Of a DNA stretch of 51,310 nucleotides, positions 15,255-23,869 are shown piece by piece (within the stretch, counting starts at the first letter, position 1; the number at the start of each line of letters is the position of its first letter). The notes below the pieces were generated by a model. It made no database searches. It was not told the origin of the DNA and was given only the letters and a program-made list of their open reading frames with translations. The stretch is from Chroococcidiopsidaceae cyanobacterium CP_BM_ER_R8_30 (lineage in GTDB: Bacteria; Cyanobacteriota; Cyanobacteriia; Cyanobacteriales; Chroococcidiopsidaceae), in the NCBI GenBank assembly GCA_019244235.1, contig JAFASY010000011.1, positions 1 through 51,310 on the forward strand, given 5' to 3'. The position numbers were made by a program, and so were the translations under genes.

Positions 15255-16769
15255 ATGCTGACAAATATCATGGATTTGCTTGCCGAGGCTCAGGAGGAGG
15301 CGATCGCGATCGCGGCTCCAGGGCGATCGCCCATTACCTACGCTAGGTTACGGCAGCACCTAAACGAAACGGTGCATACCCTCAACACCCTAGGCATTGG
15401 GCGTAGGGACCGTGTAGCTATGGTCTTGCCCAATGGACCAGAGATGGCGACTGCCTTTCTAGCGGTTACAGCAACGGCAACAGCAGCCCCGCTCAACCCA
15501 GCCTATCGCGCCGAAGAATTTGACTTCTACATGTCAGACCTGAATGTCAAGGCCATCATTGTCGAAGCTGGTCGTGATACGCCAGCAATAGCCGTGGCAC
15601 GCGCTCGCGGGATTGCTGTTCTTGAACTAACACCTCGGTCTGAAGAACAGGCTGGTTTGTTTAGCCTACAAGGGGCTGCCACTGAACCTACCCTAAGTGA
15701 GCCAACTCAAAGAACCGACATTGCCCTGATACTACATACCTCAGGAACCACATCACGACCCAAGATTGTACCGCTCTCTCAGCATAACCTCTGCGCCTCA
15801 GCTGGCAACATTGTCAAGGCCCTGGCACTCAGTGCAGCTGACTGCTGTCTAAGTGTCATGCCCCTATTCCACATCCACGGTTTAATGGCTGGATTGCTTG
15901 CCCCTCTAGCGGCAGGTGGTAGCGTCTTCTGTACTCCAGGATTCAACGCTCTCAAGTTTTTTAGCTGGCTGGAGGAGGCTCATCCCACTTGGTACACAGC
16001 CGTACCAACCATGCATCAGGCAATTCTGGCTCGGGCTAGCCGCAACCAAGAGACAATTGCCCGAACTCAGTTGCGCTTCATCCGCTCCTCCTCTGCAACC
16101 TTGCCTCCCCAAGTGTTTGCCAAACTAGAGCAAGTCTTTGCTGCACCAGTCATAGAGGCATACAGTATGACAGAGGCAGCCCACCAAATGACAAGTAACC
16201 CACTGCCGCCCCAAGTCCGCTCATCTGGCAGTGTAGGATTGCCTGCTGGTCCTGAAGTCGCAATCCTCGATTCAGAGGGTAATCAGCTGCCGCATGAAAT
16301 GGTGGGCGAAGTGGGCATTCGTGGCGATAACGTGATGGGCGGTTACGAGAACAACCCTCAAGCAAACGCTGCCGCCTTCAGCAATGGCTGGTTTCGCACT
16401 GGAGACCAGGGAGTGATTGATACAGACGGTTATCTACGCCTCACGGGTCGCCTCAAGGAGTTGATCAACCGAGGAGGCGAAAAAGTTTCTCCGCGCGAAG
16501 TTGATGAAGTGCTAATGGAACACCCGGGTGTGGCGATCGCAGTCACTTTTGCCCTGCCTCATGACAAGCTTGGTGAAGATGTGGCAGTGGCTGTGGTGTT
16601 GCGTGAAGGAGGAGTGGTGAGCGAACAGGAACTGCGCACCTTCGCTTCGGCGCGTTTGGCAGATTTCAAGGTCCCGCGTCGCGTCGTGTTCGTCGAACAA
16701 ATACCTACTGGTCCTACAGGTAAGTTACAGCGTATTGGTCTGGCACAGCGATTGGAGTTGTCCTTGTGA
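15255..16769 (+). CDS. oxalyl-CoA synthetase-like (AAE3-type) acyl-CoA ligase
   Basis: 504-aa ANL-superfamily adenylate-forming enzyme. The P-loop LHTSGTTSRPKIVPLSQ is at about residues 158-174, the adenine motif EAYSMTEAAHQM near 292, GWFRTGDQG near 378, the hinge GRLKELINRGGEKVSPREVD near 396 and the catalytic Lys in GPTGKLQR near the end. The PLFHIHGLMAGLLAPLAAGGS stretch and overall length match plant/yeast AAE3/Pcs60 oxalyl-CoA synthetases, which convert oxalate, CoA and ATP to oxalyl-CoA. It is preceded by an oxalate-antiporter remnant, which supports that substrate. It overlaps the reductase gene by 4 bp (GTGA). Oxalyl-CoA decarboxylase is not in the window. Confidence 0.75.
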   Translation: MLTNIMDLLAEAQEEAIAIAAPGRSPITYARLRQHLNETVHTLNTLGIGRRDRVAMVLPNGPEMATAFLAVTATATAAPLNPAYRAEEFDFYMSDLNVKAIIVEAGRDTPAIAVARARGIAVLELTPRSEEQAGLFSLQGAATEPTLSEPTQRTDIALILHTSGTTSRPKIVPLSQHNLCASAGNIVKALALSAADCCLSVMPLFHIHGLMAGLLAPLAAGGSVFCTPGFNALKFFSWLEEAHPTWYTAVPTMHQAILARASRNQETIARTQLRFIRSSSATLPPQVFAKLEQVFAAPVIEAYSMTEAAHQMTSNPLPPQVRSSGSVGLPAGPEVAILDSEGNQLPHEMVGEVGIRGDNVMGGYENNPQANAAAFSNGWFRTGDQGVIDTDGYLRLTGRLKELINRGGEKVSPREVDEVLMEHPGVAIAVTFALPHDKLGEDVAVAVVLREGGVVSEQELRTFASARLADFKVPRRVVFVEQIPTGPTGKLQRIGLAQRLELSL

Positions 16770-17749
16770 AGATCTGTATTTATGGAGCAGGAGCTATTGG
16801 AGGATTCTTAGGTGCACAACTAGCCCGGAGCGGCGAGGAGGTGACTCTCATCGCTCGTGGTCAGCATCTAGCTGCTATGCGGGAGCAGGGATTGCGCTTG
16901 CACATAGATGGTGAGACGCATATAGTACACCCACGCTGCACAGACGACGCTAGCGAAGTCGGACCGCAGGACTTCATAATTCTTACCCTCAAGGCTCATT
17001 CCCTGCCGTCCATTGTTGATGAACTTAAACTGCTGCTCGGTCCTCAAACAGCAGTCGTGACAGCAGTAAATGGCATTCCTTGGTGGTACTTCTATAAACT
17101 ACCTGGTCCTTGGGAGGATAGGCAGATTGAGTGTGTGGACCCTGGAAGCAGACTCTGGCAGGGGATTGGTCCAGAGCGTGCTATCGGCTGTGTTGTCTAT
17201 CCAGCTTGCACGATGACAGCCCCAGGCGAAATCACCCACGAGTATGGCGACCGTTTCTCACTTGGAGAGCCGGATGGCTCACGCTCCGAGCGCTGCCTTA
17301 GCCTCAGTGCGGCTTTAGGGCAAGCTGGACTGAAGGCTCCAGTTCGTTCCCAGCTCCGCAATGAGATTTGGGTGAAATTGTGGGGCAACCTCTGTTTCAA
17401 CCCAATCAGCGCCCTCACTCACGCGACGCTCGATGTCATTATTGCTGATACGGGAACGCTGACAGTGGCACGTCAAATGATGCTGGAGGCACAAGCTATT
17501 GGTGAACGATTAGATGTTAACTTCGGTATCAGCATAGAAAAGCGCATCGAGGGGGCGAAGAGTGTTGGTGCCCACAAAATGTCAATGCTGCAAGACCTAG
17601 AGCTGGGTAGGGGGATGGAGATTGACGCACTTGTCACTGTTGTTCAGGAATTGGGTCTTCTAGTAGGTATCCCTACACCATACATAGATACAGTCCTAGC
17701 ACTGGTACGACAGCGGGCAGTCGTGGCTGGCTGTTACCCTAGCTCCTAG
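16766..17749 (+). CDS. 2-dehydropantoate 2-reductase family (PanE/ApbA) oxidoreductase
   Basis: 327 aa with an N-terminal Rossmann motif GAGAIGGFLGAQLA at residues 7-20 and an ApbA C-terminal helical domain containing NEIWVKLWGNLCFNPISALT and the Lys of the catalytic region. Annotated family members reduce ketopantoate to pantoate for CoA synthesis, but many paralogues act on other 2-oxo acids. GTG start overlapping the ligase stop, so it is translated with the oxalyl-CoA-synthetase-like gene. That coupling suggests a substrate linked to C2 acids or CoA rather than plain pantothenate synthesis. Its true substrate cannot be told from sequence. Confidence 0.8.
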   Translation: MKICIYGAGAIGGFLGAQLARSGEEVTLIARGQHLAAMREQGLRLHIDGETHIVHPRCTDDASEVGPQDFIILTLKAHSLPSIVDELKLLLGPQTAVVTAVNGIPWWYFYKLPGPWEDRQIECVDPGSRLWQGIGPERAIGCVVYPACTMTAPGEITHEYGDRFSLGEPDGSRSERCLSLSAALGQAGLKAPVRSQLRNEIWVKLWGNLCFNPISALTHATLDVIIADTGTLTVARQMMLEAQAIGERLDVNFGISIEKRIEGAKSVGAHKMSMLQDLELGRGMEIDALVTVVQELGLLVGIPTPYIDTVLALVRQRAVVAGCYPSS

Positions 17750-17777
17750 CTAGCTGTTCTCGTCACTGGAATCTTGA

Positions 17778-19238
17778 TCAAACTAAGGCTTTAAGAATGG
17801 CTTGGAATTTCAATTGAATTTCTGTAAGTTCTTTGTCTGGGTCGGAGCCAGCTACTATTCCTGCTCCAGCATAGAGCCTTGCGCGATCCCCATCTATTAA
17901 AGCTGAGCGAATTCCAACGATAAACTCACTGTTATTGCGGTAGTCTATCCATCCTAAAGGCGCGGCATAAAGCCCACGTTCAAAGCTTTCGTAGCGTCGA
18001 ATCTCTGCACAGGCAATTTCTCTAGAATCACCAGCAACTGCTGGAGTAGGATGCAGTTCAGCTACGATTTCTAATGGCTGTACATTGATGGGAACTTTTG
18101 CCCGAATAGGTGTCCATAAATGCTGGATATTCGAGAGTTGCCGTAACTGTGGAGGTGAGAGATGGGGGACTAAACTCAGCTTCTCTAGGTGTTGAGTAAT
18201 AAAATCAATCACGACTTGATGTTCGCGCCTTTCCTTGGCGCTATTCAATAAATAGTTTGCTAGATTAGCATCCTCAACAGCTGTTTTACCTCGTGATGCT
18301 GAACCAGCTAAAGCATCAACCATCAATTCTTGTTTATGAATACTTATGAGTCGTTCTGGGCTGGCACCGATAAAGTTTTGACCCTTACCGTTGCTGATAG
18401 AAAATATATGACAGTTGGAATGAAGTATCCGTAGATTATTTAAGGATTGTAATAATCTAAAAGGCATGATTGATTCGACATCTATTGCTTGAGCAATCAC
18501 AATTTTGTTTAGTTTTTTAGAGTTAATCAATTTTAGAGAGGATAAAACAGCTCGTTTAAAGTCCCCTAATTCCATGCCTGATTGGTCGACGAATCCCCTT
18601 TGGTAACTATCGACCTGATTCAGATTGTAATTTGTGGCACATTTCAAGACAATATTCTCTTGAAAACGACCTTTATAGAATGAGGTTACTTCATTAATCT
18701 TTTCCCGTAATTTCTGCAAACTTGTTTCAACATTAGATTGAGAATCGATGACTAAATTAGCGACAAATATACAGCGATCTTGTCGTGTTGCTATCTGCCA
18801 TTGGGGAAGAAATATTGTCGTTCCTGGAAATGGATAATTTACTTGAGAATGCTCGCCAAAAAAGCTGAAGCTACAGAAGAAGTGGGGACCAGTGAATAAG
18901 CCATCTACAATATTAAGAGCTGTCGTATTAGCAAGACATGAATTAATAAATTGTTGAGCTTGATTGAAGCGATCAATGGAGTTGGATAGCTGAAATTTGG
19001 CTACCGCTCCAATGGCTGCGATCGCTTCTCCTTTTCCTCTATTTTCAAAATAGAAACTTAACTCATCTGGTTTCGTAAGCTGAAGTAGGATTAAAGGATC
19101 AGTCGACTCAATTTCTAGGGATAAGCTAACGATTTGCGTACAGTCCCTGTTACGGCAACTTCGCTGGCAGTTTAGAAGGAATTGAGCAATTGCACTATCT
19201 TCTACAAAGAGATTAGCATGACATGGTAAAACTAGCAT
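17778..19238 (-). CDS. menF: isochorismate synthase
   Basis: 486-aa chorismate-binding enzyme; the first step of phylloquinone synthesis in cyanobacteria (chorismate to isochorismate). The C-terminal catalytic half is intact: ASPERLISIHKQELMVDALAGSASRGK, then RREHQVVIDFI, VAELHPTPAVAG, ERGLYAAPLGWIDY and LYAGAGIVAGSDPDKELTE. The N-terminal half is variable, as usual. It diverges from menA across a 213-bp gap, so both probably share a regulatory region. Salicylate-type isochorismate synthases look similar, but the men neighbours fix the role. Confidence 0.9.
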   Translation of the reverse strand: MLVLPCHANLFVEDSAIAQFLLNCQRSCRNRDCTQIVSLSLEIESTDPLILLQLTKPDELSFYFENRGKGEAIAAIGAVAKFQLSNSIDRFNQAQQFINSCLANTTALNIVDGLFTGPHFFCSFSFFGEHSQVNYPFPGTTIFLPQWQIATRQDRCIFVANLVIDSQSNVETSLQKLREKINEVTSFYKGRFQENIVLKCATNYNLNQVDSYQRGFVDQSGMELGDFKRAVLSSLKLINSKKLNKIVIAQAIDVESIMPFRLLQSLNNLRILHSNCHIFSISNGKGQNFIGASPERLISIHKQELMVDALAGSASRGKTAVEDANLANYLLNSAKERREHQVVIDFITQHLEKLSLVPHLSPPQLRQLSNIQHLWTPIRAKVPINVQPLEIVAELHPTPAVAGDSREIACAEIRRYESFERGLYAAPLGWIDYRNNSEFIVGIRSALIDGDRARLYAGAGIVAGSDPDKELTEIQLKFQAILKALV

Positions 19239-19308
19239 GTATGTAAATTCGGTAAATTTTTCTTAAGTTTTGTTCCTAAAATGTGATAAAACCTAGTGTT
19301 CTTTCTAG

Positions 19309-19340
19309 AGGTAGCACACTCACGCTAGAATTAGCTACCT
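19309..19340. promoter_or_regulatory. inverted repeat in the menF/menA divergent region
   Basis: AGGTAGC and GCTACCT face each other across 18 bp in the middle of the 213-bp gap between the divergent menF and menA genes. The position suits a shared operator, but no known cyanobacterial regulator is recognised by this sequence. Chance is possible. Confidence 0.25.
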
Positions 19341-19451
19341 AGATGCCTGTTCTCAAGCAGTTGGCTTTAAATCTTCCACAGATTGCCTGGGCTCAGGCGC
19401 TTACCTCTTAAAACCTAGATTCACACATAATCATTCAATAAACCACATCTA

Positions 19452-20357
19452 ATGACAACAAAGCTTGTAGAGTATCCGAACACTAAGTTGTGGCTGGCGG
19501 CAATCAAGCCACCAATGTACAGCGTTGCCATTATGCCTATTTGGGTGGGAACTGCTGTGGCTTTGGCTGAAACCAAGACTTTTCATAGCGGGATATTTTC
19601 AACTTTTTTAATCACTGCTATCTTTATTTTGGCCTGGATGAATCTCAGTAATGATGTCTTTGATGCTGATACTGGCGTCGATCGAAATAAAGCGCATTCT
19701 ATCGTTAACCTGACTGGAAACAAATCTTTAATCTTCTGGTTGGGAAACCTATTTTTGGGATTGGGACTACTGGGGACAGTACTAATTTCTTGGTGGCAAC
19801 AAGACCTGACTATACTCTGGCTAGTCACCTTGTGCTGTGCTTTAGGCTATAGTTACCAAGGACCCCCCTTCCGTTTAGGTTACCAGGGTTTGGGCGAGAT
19901 TATTTGCTTTGTTTGCTTTGGTCCCCTAGCTGTAGCAGCAGCCTACTATAGTCAAACCCAAACCTGGTCAGTCGCTAATTTTGCAGCTTCGATTGTTGTG
20001 GGAATTGCGACAAGTTTAATTCTGTTCTGCTCCCACTTTCACCAAGGTGAAGATGACTTAGCATTCGGCAAGCGCTCTCCCATTGTCCGTCTTGGTACTA
20101 AGAAAGCCTCTCGGCTACTAACTTGGTTTATTGCTAGCATCTTTGCCCTAATTAGTTTGTTTGTCTGTTTTGGAATTTTCCCTGTTTGGACTTTGCTATC
20201 CTGGCTTAGTTTACCATTTGCCGTAAAGCTTTTCAGCCACGTTCAGCAGTATCACGATCAACCTGAAAAGGTGAGTAACTGTAAATTCATCGCTGTGGCG
20301 CTGCATTTTTGCTCCTGCCTGTTGTTAGGATTAGGATTTTTACTCTCAGGCAGCTAG
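19452..20357 (+). CDS. menA: 1,4-dihydroxy-2-naphthoate phytyltransferase (UbiA family)
   Basis: 301-aa membrane prenyltransferase that attaches the phytyl chain to 1,4-dihydroxy-2-naphthoate. Nine hydrophobic segments are visible. The first aspartate motif NDVFDADTGVDRNK is near residue 65 and the second, QGEDDLAFGKRSP, near 200. In cyanobacteria MenA makes phylloquinone for photosystem I. ATG start after an AT-rich leader. menC follows 3 bp after the stop, so menA-menC-menE form an operon. Confidence 0.93.
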   Translation: MTTKLVEYPNTKLWLAAIKPPMYSVAIMPIWVGTAVALAETKTFHSGIFSTFLITAIFILAWMNLSNDVFDADTGVDRNKAHSIVNLTGNKSLIFWLGNLFLGLGLLGTVLISWWQQDLTILWLVTLCCALGYSYQGPPFRLGYQGLGEIICFVCFGPLAVAAAYYSQTQTWSVANFAASIVVGIATSLILFCSHFHQGEDDLAFGKRSPIVRLGTKKASRLLTWFIASIFALISLFVCFGIFPVWTLLSWLSLPFAVKLFSHVQQYHDQPEKVSNCKFIAVALHFCSCLLLGLGFLLSGS

Positions 20358-20360
20358 CTG

Positions 20361-21341
20361 ATGAGGTATCAATTCGAATTTCGTCCCTACCGACGTCAAT
20401 TTAAGCATCCCCTACAAACGAGCCACGGTACTTGGACAGTCCGGGAGGGTATAATCCTCCGCCTGAGTGATGAAGGTCGAGTTGGTTGGGGGGAAATTGC
20501 GCCTATTAGTTGGTTTGGCTCTGAAACCTTGGAGCAAGCTTTAAATTTTTGCCACCAGCTACCAACTGAAATTACACGCGAGACTATTTTCTCGATTCCA
20601 TCTACCCTCCCTGCCTGTCAGTTCGGTTTTGAGTCAGCCTGGGAGGAGATGGAGAAGAGAGCAGGGGAGGCAGGGGAAGCAGGGGGGGAGAAGAGGAGGA
20701 TAAGAAGTTGTGGTTTGCTGTCGGCTGGGGAGGCGGCTTTAGAGCAATGGGAAAGTTTGTGGAATCGTGGGTATCGCACTCTTAAGTGGAAGATCGGTGT
20801 TGCTCCTTTGCGAGTTGAACTTGAGATTTTTCATCGATTGGTTCAATCGCTGCCAGCATCAGCTCAACTGAGATTAGATGCCAATGGGGGACTGAGTTTG
20901 GAGGAAGCACATAAGTGGCTTGGGGTTTGTGATCGCCTCGCTCAGGCAGAGTCGTTAACTCTGCTTGAGTTTCTCGAACAACCTTTGCCAGTGACTCAGT
21001 TCGATGCCATGTTGGAATTAAATGAGTGCTATTTGACTCAACTAGCCTTAGATGAATCTGTAGCTACGCTTGAGCAGTTGGAATCGTCGTACTACCAGGG
21101 CTGGCGAGGTATTTTTGTGATTAAGCCTTGCATTGCAGGTTCCCCACTCCGATTACGCCAATTCTGCCACAAACACAAAATTGATGCTGTTTTCTCCTCT
21201 GGGTTTGAAACCGCTATTGGTAGAGAGGCAGCACTACAGCTAGCAACTGAATTGTCTATCTACGGCAGAGCTGTTGGGTTTGGTACAGATTGCTGGTTTG
21301 ATGAGTATGAAACTCCAGAGCTATTATGGAACAACCTTTAG
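20361..21341 (+). CDS. menC: o-succinylbenzoate synthase
   Basis: 326-aa enolase-superfamily enzyme that dehydrates SHCHC to o-succinylbenzoate. The catalytic framework is intact: TLKWKIG with the active Lys pair near residue 140, metal-binding Asp in LRLDANGG, Glu in FLEQPLP, Asp in ALDESV, and Lys in VIKPCIAGSP. Residues about 94-113 are an unusual Glu/Gly/Arg-rich stretch (EKRAGEAGEAGGEKRRIR) from a purine-only run at 20649-20700 that matches the GGGGAGGCAGGGGAAGCAGG repeats of many cyanobacteria; it probably entered in frame in a surface loop. The end overlaps menE by 16 bp. Confidence 0.9.
   Translation: MRYQFEFRPYRRQFKHPLQTSHGTWTVREGIILRLSDEGRVGWGEIAPISWFGSETLEQALNFCHQLPTEITRETIFSIPSTLPACQFGFESAWEEMEKRAGEAGEAGGEKRRIRSCGLLSAGEAALEQWESLWNRGYRTLKWKIGVAPLRVELEIFHRLVQSLPASAQLRLDANGGLSLEEAHKWLGVCDRLAQAESLTLLEFLEQPLPVTQFDAMLELNECYLTQLALDESVATLEQLESSYYQGWRGIFVIKPCIAGSPLRLRQFCHKHKIDAVFSSGFETAIGREAALQLATELSIYGRAVGFGTDCWFDEYETPELLWNNL
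20649..20700 (+). repeat. purine-rich (GGGGAGGCAGGGGAAGCAGG-type) repeat inside menC
   Basis: Almost pure A/G run built from short GCAGGGGAG/GCAGGGGAA units, read in frame in menC as EKRAGEAGEAGGEKRR. Similar runs occur as intergenic repeats in cyanobacterial genomes. The position lies between the capping domain and the conserved LLSAGEAALEQW segment. Confidence 0.5.
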
Positions 21342-22720
21342 CTTATCTAGAAAAACGTGCCAATGATGATTGGCTCATTGGTCACAATAGCCGTCAATTT
21401 ACTCAGATGGCTAAACAACTATACTCAGAATTAATTGAGCGATCGCAACAGGGAATACCGCCCAAGGTTCTCTTGGCGGAGCGAGAACCCGTGCGGTTTC
21501 TAGCTGGATTCATTGCTGCTTGTGCTGCTGGTTGTCCCGTTTTTCTCAGTAATCCCAGTTGGGTGAAACAGGAATGGCAGCAAGTTTTTAAACTAGTACA
21601 ACCAGATTTAATTTTGGGGTATGGGGATTGGGGAGTTAGAGATTATTATCCTAATCCAGAACCTAAGATGCTCAATCAATTGATTATGATTCCTACTGGT
21701 GGTTCATCAGGTCAGATACGCTTTGCCATCCATACTTGGAAGACTTTAATGTCATCCGTAAGAGGTTTTCAGCAATATTTCCAGCTAAAGCAAATAAATT
21801 CATTTTGCATATTGCCACTCTATCATGTTAGCGGTCTGATGCAATTCCTGCGCTCCTTTACTAGCAATGGTCATATGGCAGTTGTACCGTTTAAAGAGTT
21901 TGCAGCTAGTAAGAGGTGTGATATCAACCCAGAACAATTTTTCATATCTTTAGTGCCGACTCAGTTGCACCGTCTCTTACAAAACCCTGCGTTAGTTAGC
22001 TGGTTATCTCGCTGTCAGACAGTGTTACTTGGCGGTGCTCCAGCCTGGGACGAACTGCTACAACAAGCAAGGCGCGAGCGCATCCGGTTAGCGCCCACCT
22101 ATGGAATGACAGAAACTGCCTCTGGGATCGCTACCCTTAAACCACAAGATTTTCTAGAATTTAATAATAGTTGTGGTCGGGTTTTATCCCACGCTAAAGT
22201 GACTATTCACAGTTCTACTGGTCAGTTGTTAGGCATAAATCAAATTGGCAATATTTCTATTCAATCTGAATCGTTAGCATTAGGCTACTACCCAGAATGC
22301 TTTACTCGTCAGGAAATTCAACTAGACGATCTAGGTTTTTTTGATGAACAAGGTTTCTTAAACATTGTAGGTCGTAATAGCAACAAAATTATTACTGGTG
22401 GCGAAAATGTATTTCCATTCGAGGTAGAAGCAGCAATTAGAGCAACGCAGCTTGTTAATGATGTTTGTGTAATCGGCATCCCTGACTTACATTGGGGACA
22501 AGTCGTCACAGCTATTTATGTTCCTAGCGATTCATCCGTATCTAATGTGTTGCTGCAAGCAGCGCTTGAAGATAGACTAAGCAAGTTTAAACGGCCCAAG
22601 TACTGGATAGCTTTGACAAGTTTACCTCGAAACTCACAAGGTAAGGTCAACTATGAACAATTGCAGCAAATAGTTAATGAATATCTGACGGAATCAATCA
22701 CCCCAGCGCCGCAACCATGA
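21326..22720 (+). CDS. menE: o-succinylbenzoate-CoA ligase
   Basis: 464-aa ANL-family ligase activating o-succinylbenzoate with ATP and CoA. It has the P-loop MIPTGGSSGQIRFAIHTW near residue 127, the motif APTYGMTETASGI near 255, the hinge GFFDEQGFLNIVGRNSNKIITG near 339 and the final SQGKVNYEQL with the catalytic Lys. The start lies inside the end of menC (16-bp overlap). The last 27 bp overlap the convergent thioesterase gene, an unusual 3' overlap of two coding sequences from the same pathway. Confidence 0.92.
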   Translation: MEQPLAYLEKRANDDWLIGHNSRQFTQMAKQLYSELIERSQQGIPPKVLLAEREPVRFLAGFIAACAAGCPVFLSNPSWVKQEWQQVFKLVQPDLILGYGDWGVRDYYPNPEPKMLNQLIMIPTGGSSGQIRFAIHTWKTLMSSVRGFQQYFQLKQINSFCILPLYHVSGLMQFLRSFTSNGHMAVVPFKEFAASKRCDINPEQFFISLVPTQLHRLLQNPALVSWLSRCQTVLLGGAPAWDELLQQARRERIRLAPTYGMTETASGIATLKPQDFLEFNNSCGRVLSHAKVTIHSSTGQLLGINQIGNISIQSESLALGYYPECFTRQEIQLDDLGFFDEQGFLNIVGRNSNKIITGGENVFPFEVEAAIRATQLVNDVCVIGIPDLHWGQVVTAIYVPSDSSVSNVLLQAALEDRLSKFKRPKYWIALTSLPRNSQGKVNYEQLQQIVNEYLTESITPAPQP

Positions 22721-23128
22721 AATTACGTTATCTGGTAATTCTTTTCTGGTTCTGCTATTGGGATCGATACAGATATGTCTAGTCACTACCTTTGCAATTG
22801 GCTGTTCTGTCACTGCAACTACTTGATAGATAATCTCAAACTTGCTGTTATCTAGATGTTTAGTATTTAGTTGAACCAATATCCGATCTCCACAAAACAT
22901 AGGATGGAGAAAGTTCACGCTAGCGTGAATAATAGGAATTGCTACAGATAGGTTATTGAAAAAAGACCTTAGATCAATGCCTGACGTAGCCAGCGATTCT
23001 TCATAAGCTTCATGACATATTGCCAAAACATTAGCAAAGTAAACAACGCCAGCAGCATCAGTATCTCGAAATCGAATAGTCCGGCTATAAGTGAACGGCG
23101 TTACCATATGAGCATAAGATAAATCCAA
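22694..23128 (-). CDS. 1,4-dihydroxy-2-naphthoyl-CoA thioesterase
   Basis: 144-aa hotdog-fold thioesterase of the 4-hydroxybenzoyl-CoA thioesterase type. The N-terminal active-site segment IRFRDTDAAGVVYFANVL carries the catalytic Asp. It matches cyanobacterial DHNA-CoA hydrolases (Synechocystis Slr0204 type), the step between MenB and MenA. The start may be the second Met (MVTPFTYSRTIRF, 23107), which gives the usual length of about 137 aa. It converges on menE with a 27-bp coding overlap, so it completes the men cluster although on the other strand. Confidence 0.88.
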   Translation of the reverse strand: MDLSYAHMVTPFTYSRTIRFRDTDAAGVVYFANVLAICHEAYEESLATSGIDLRSFFNNLSVAIPIIHASVNFLHPMFCGDRILVQLNTKHLDNSKFEIIYQVVAVTEQPIAKVVTRHICIDPNSRTRKELPDNVISWLRRWGD

Positions 23129-23270
23129 AGTGTCACAGTTAAATAGAGATTTTGGGAAACCTACCCTACGAGTGAGGATAGGATAGTTTTTTCTTCAGTC
23201 TAAAGAAGGAGCATCGAGTGTTGTATTCTTTGGTACAATCTGCTTGAAATATTAACAGAGGGTTTGTGTA

Positions 23271-23723
23271 ATGACTAATATAGTAGGCGGTGTTATTCCC
23301 CCTCAGCCACCAATTGATCCCCAGTCTAACGTTCACGAACTCAAATCTCGTCTTGAATGGGGTGAACCAGCTTTTACTATTCTTGATGTGCGTGATCGCA
23401 ATGCTTATAATGATGGCCACATTATGGGAGCATTGCCAATGCCCATAGATGAACTGGTAGATCGGGCAAAATCTAGTCTTGAATCAAGCCGAGACATCTA
23501 CGTTCACGGTGAAACTGATGAGGAAACCTCTGAAGCTGCTCAGAGACTTCGTGGTGCCGGATTTGTGCATGTATCTGAGCTGAAAGGTGGGCTCCCTGCC
23601 TGGAAGGCAATCGGTGGTCCTACAGAAGGTATTGTTGAATCAAGAACTCCGGCAGGCGCTGATGACTATAACGTTGCAGCCCGCCTGCAGAACTTCTCTG
23701 AGACTCAGAAAAAACAGCCATAG
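23271..23723 (+). CDS. rhodanese-like domain protein, catalytic Cys replaced by His
   Basis: 150-aa single rhodanese domain: LEWGEPAFTILDVRDRNAYNDGHIMGALPMP, then a loop DIYVHGETDEETSEAAQRL where an active sulfurtransferase would have a Cys (YCxxGxRS). His takes that place, so sulfur transfer is not expected; a binding or regulatory role is more likely. The C-terminal 35 residues are polar and free. ATG start with AGAGGG 10 bp upstream. A paralogue follows 146 bp downstream beyond a strong terminator. Confidence 0.85.
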   Translation: MTNIVGGVIPPQPPIDPQSNVHELKSRLEWGEPAFTILDVRDRNAYNDGHIMGALPMPIDELVDRAKSSLESSRDIYVHGETDEETSEAAQRLRGAGFVHVSELKGGLPAWKAIGGPTEGIVESRTPAGADDYNVAARLQNFSETQKKQP

Positions 23724-23756
23724 CCCCTCAGACTTGTACACGACTTAATTAAACAA

Positions 23757-23785
23757 AAGGCGACCCGCGGAGGTTGCCTTTTTTG
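23757..23785 (+). terminator. Rho-independent terminator after the first rhodanese-like gene
   Basis: A 9-bp stem AAGGCGACC/GGTTGCCTT (one G-T pair) with loop CGCGGA is followed by a run of six T. It starts 35 bp after the stop codon. This is the clearest intrinsic terminator in the window. Confidence 0.8.
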
Positions 23786-23869
23786 TCTATCTAGAAGATA
23801 GTCGAATCTATACAAAAATTTGCAAATCGTAAAATAGTTTGTTACTTTTTAATAAAGGAATAAATAATA

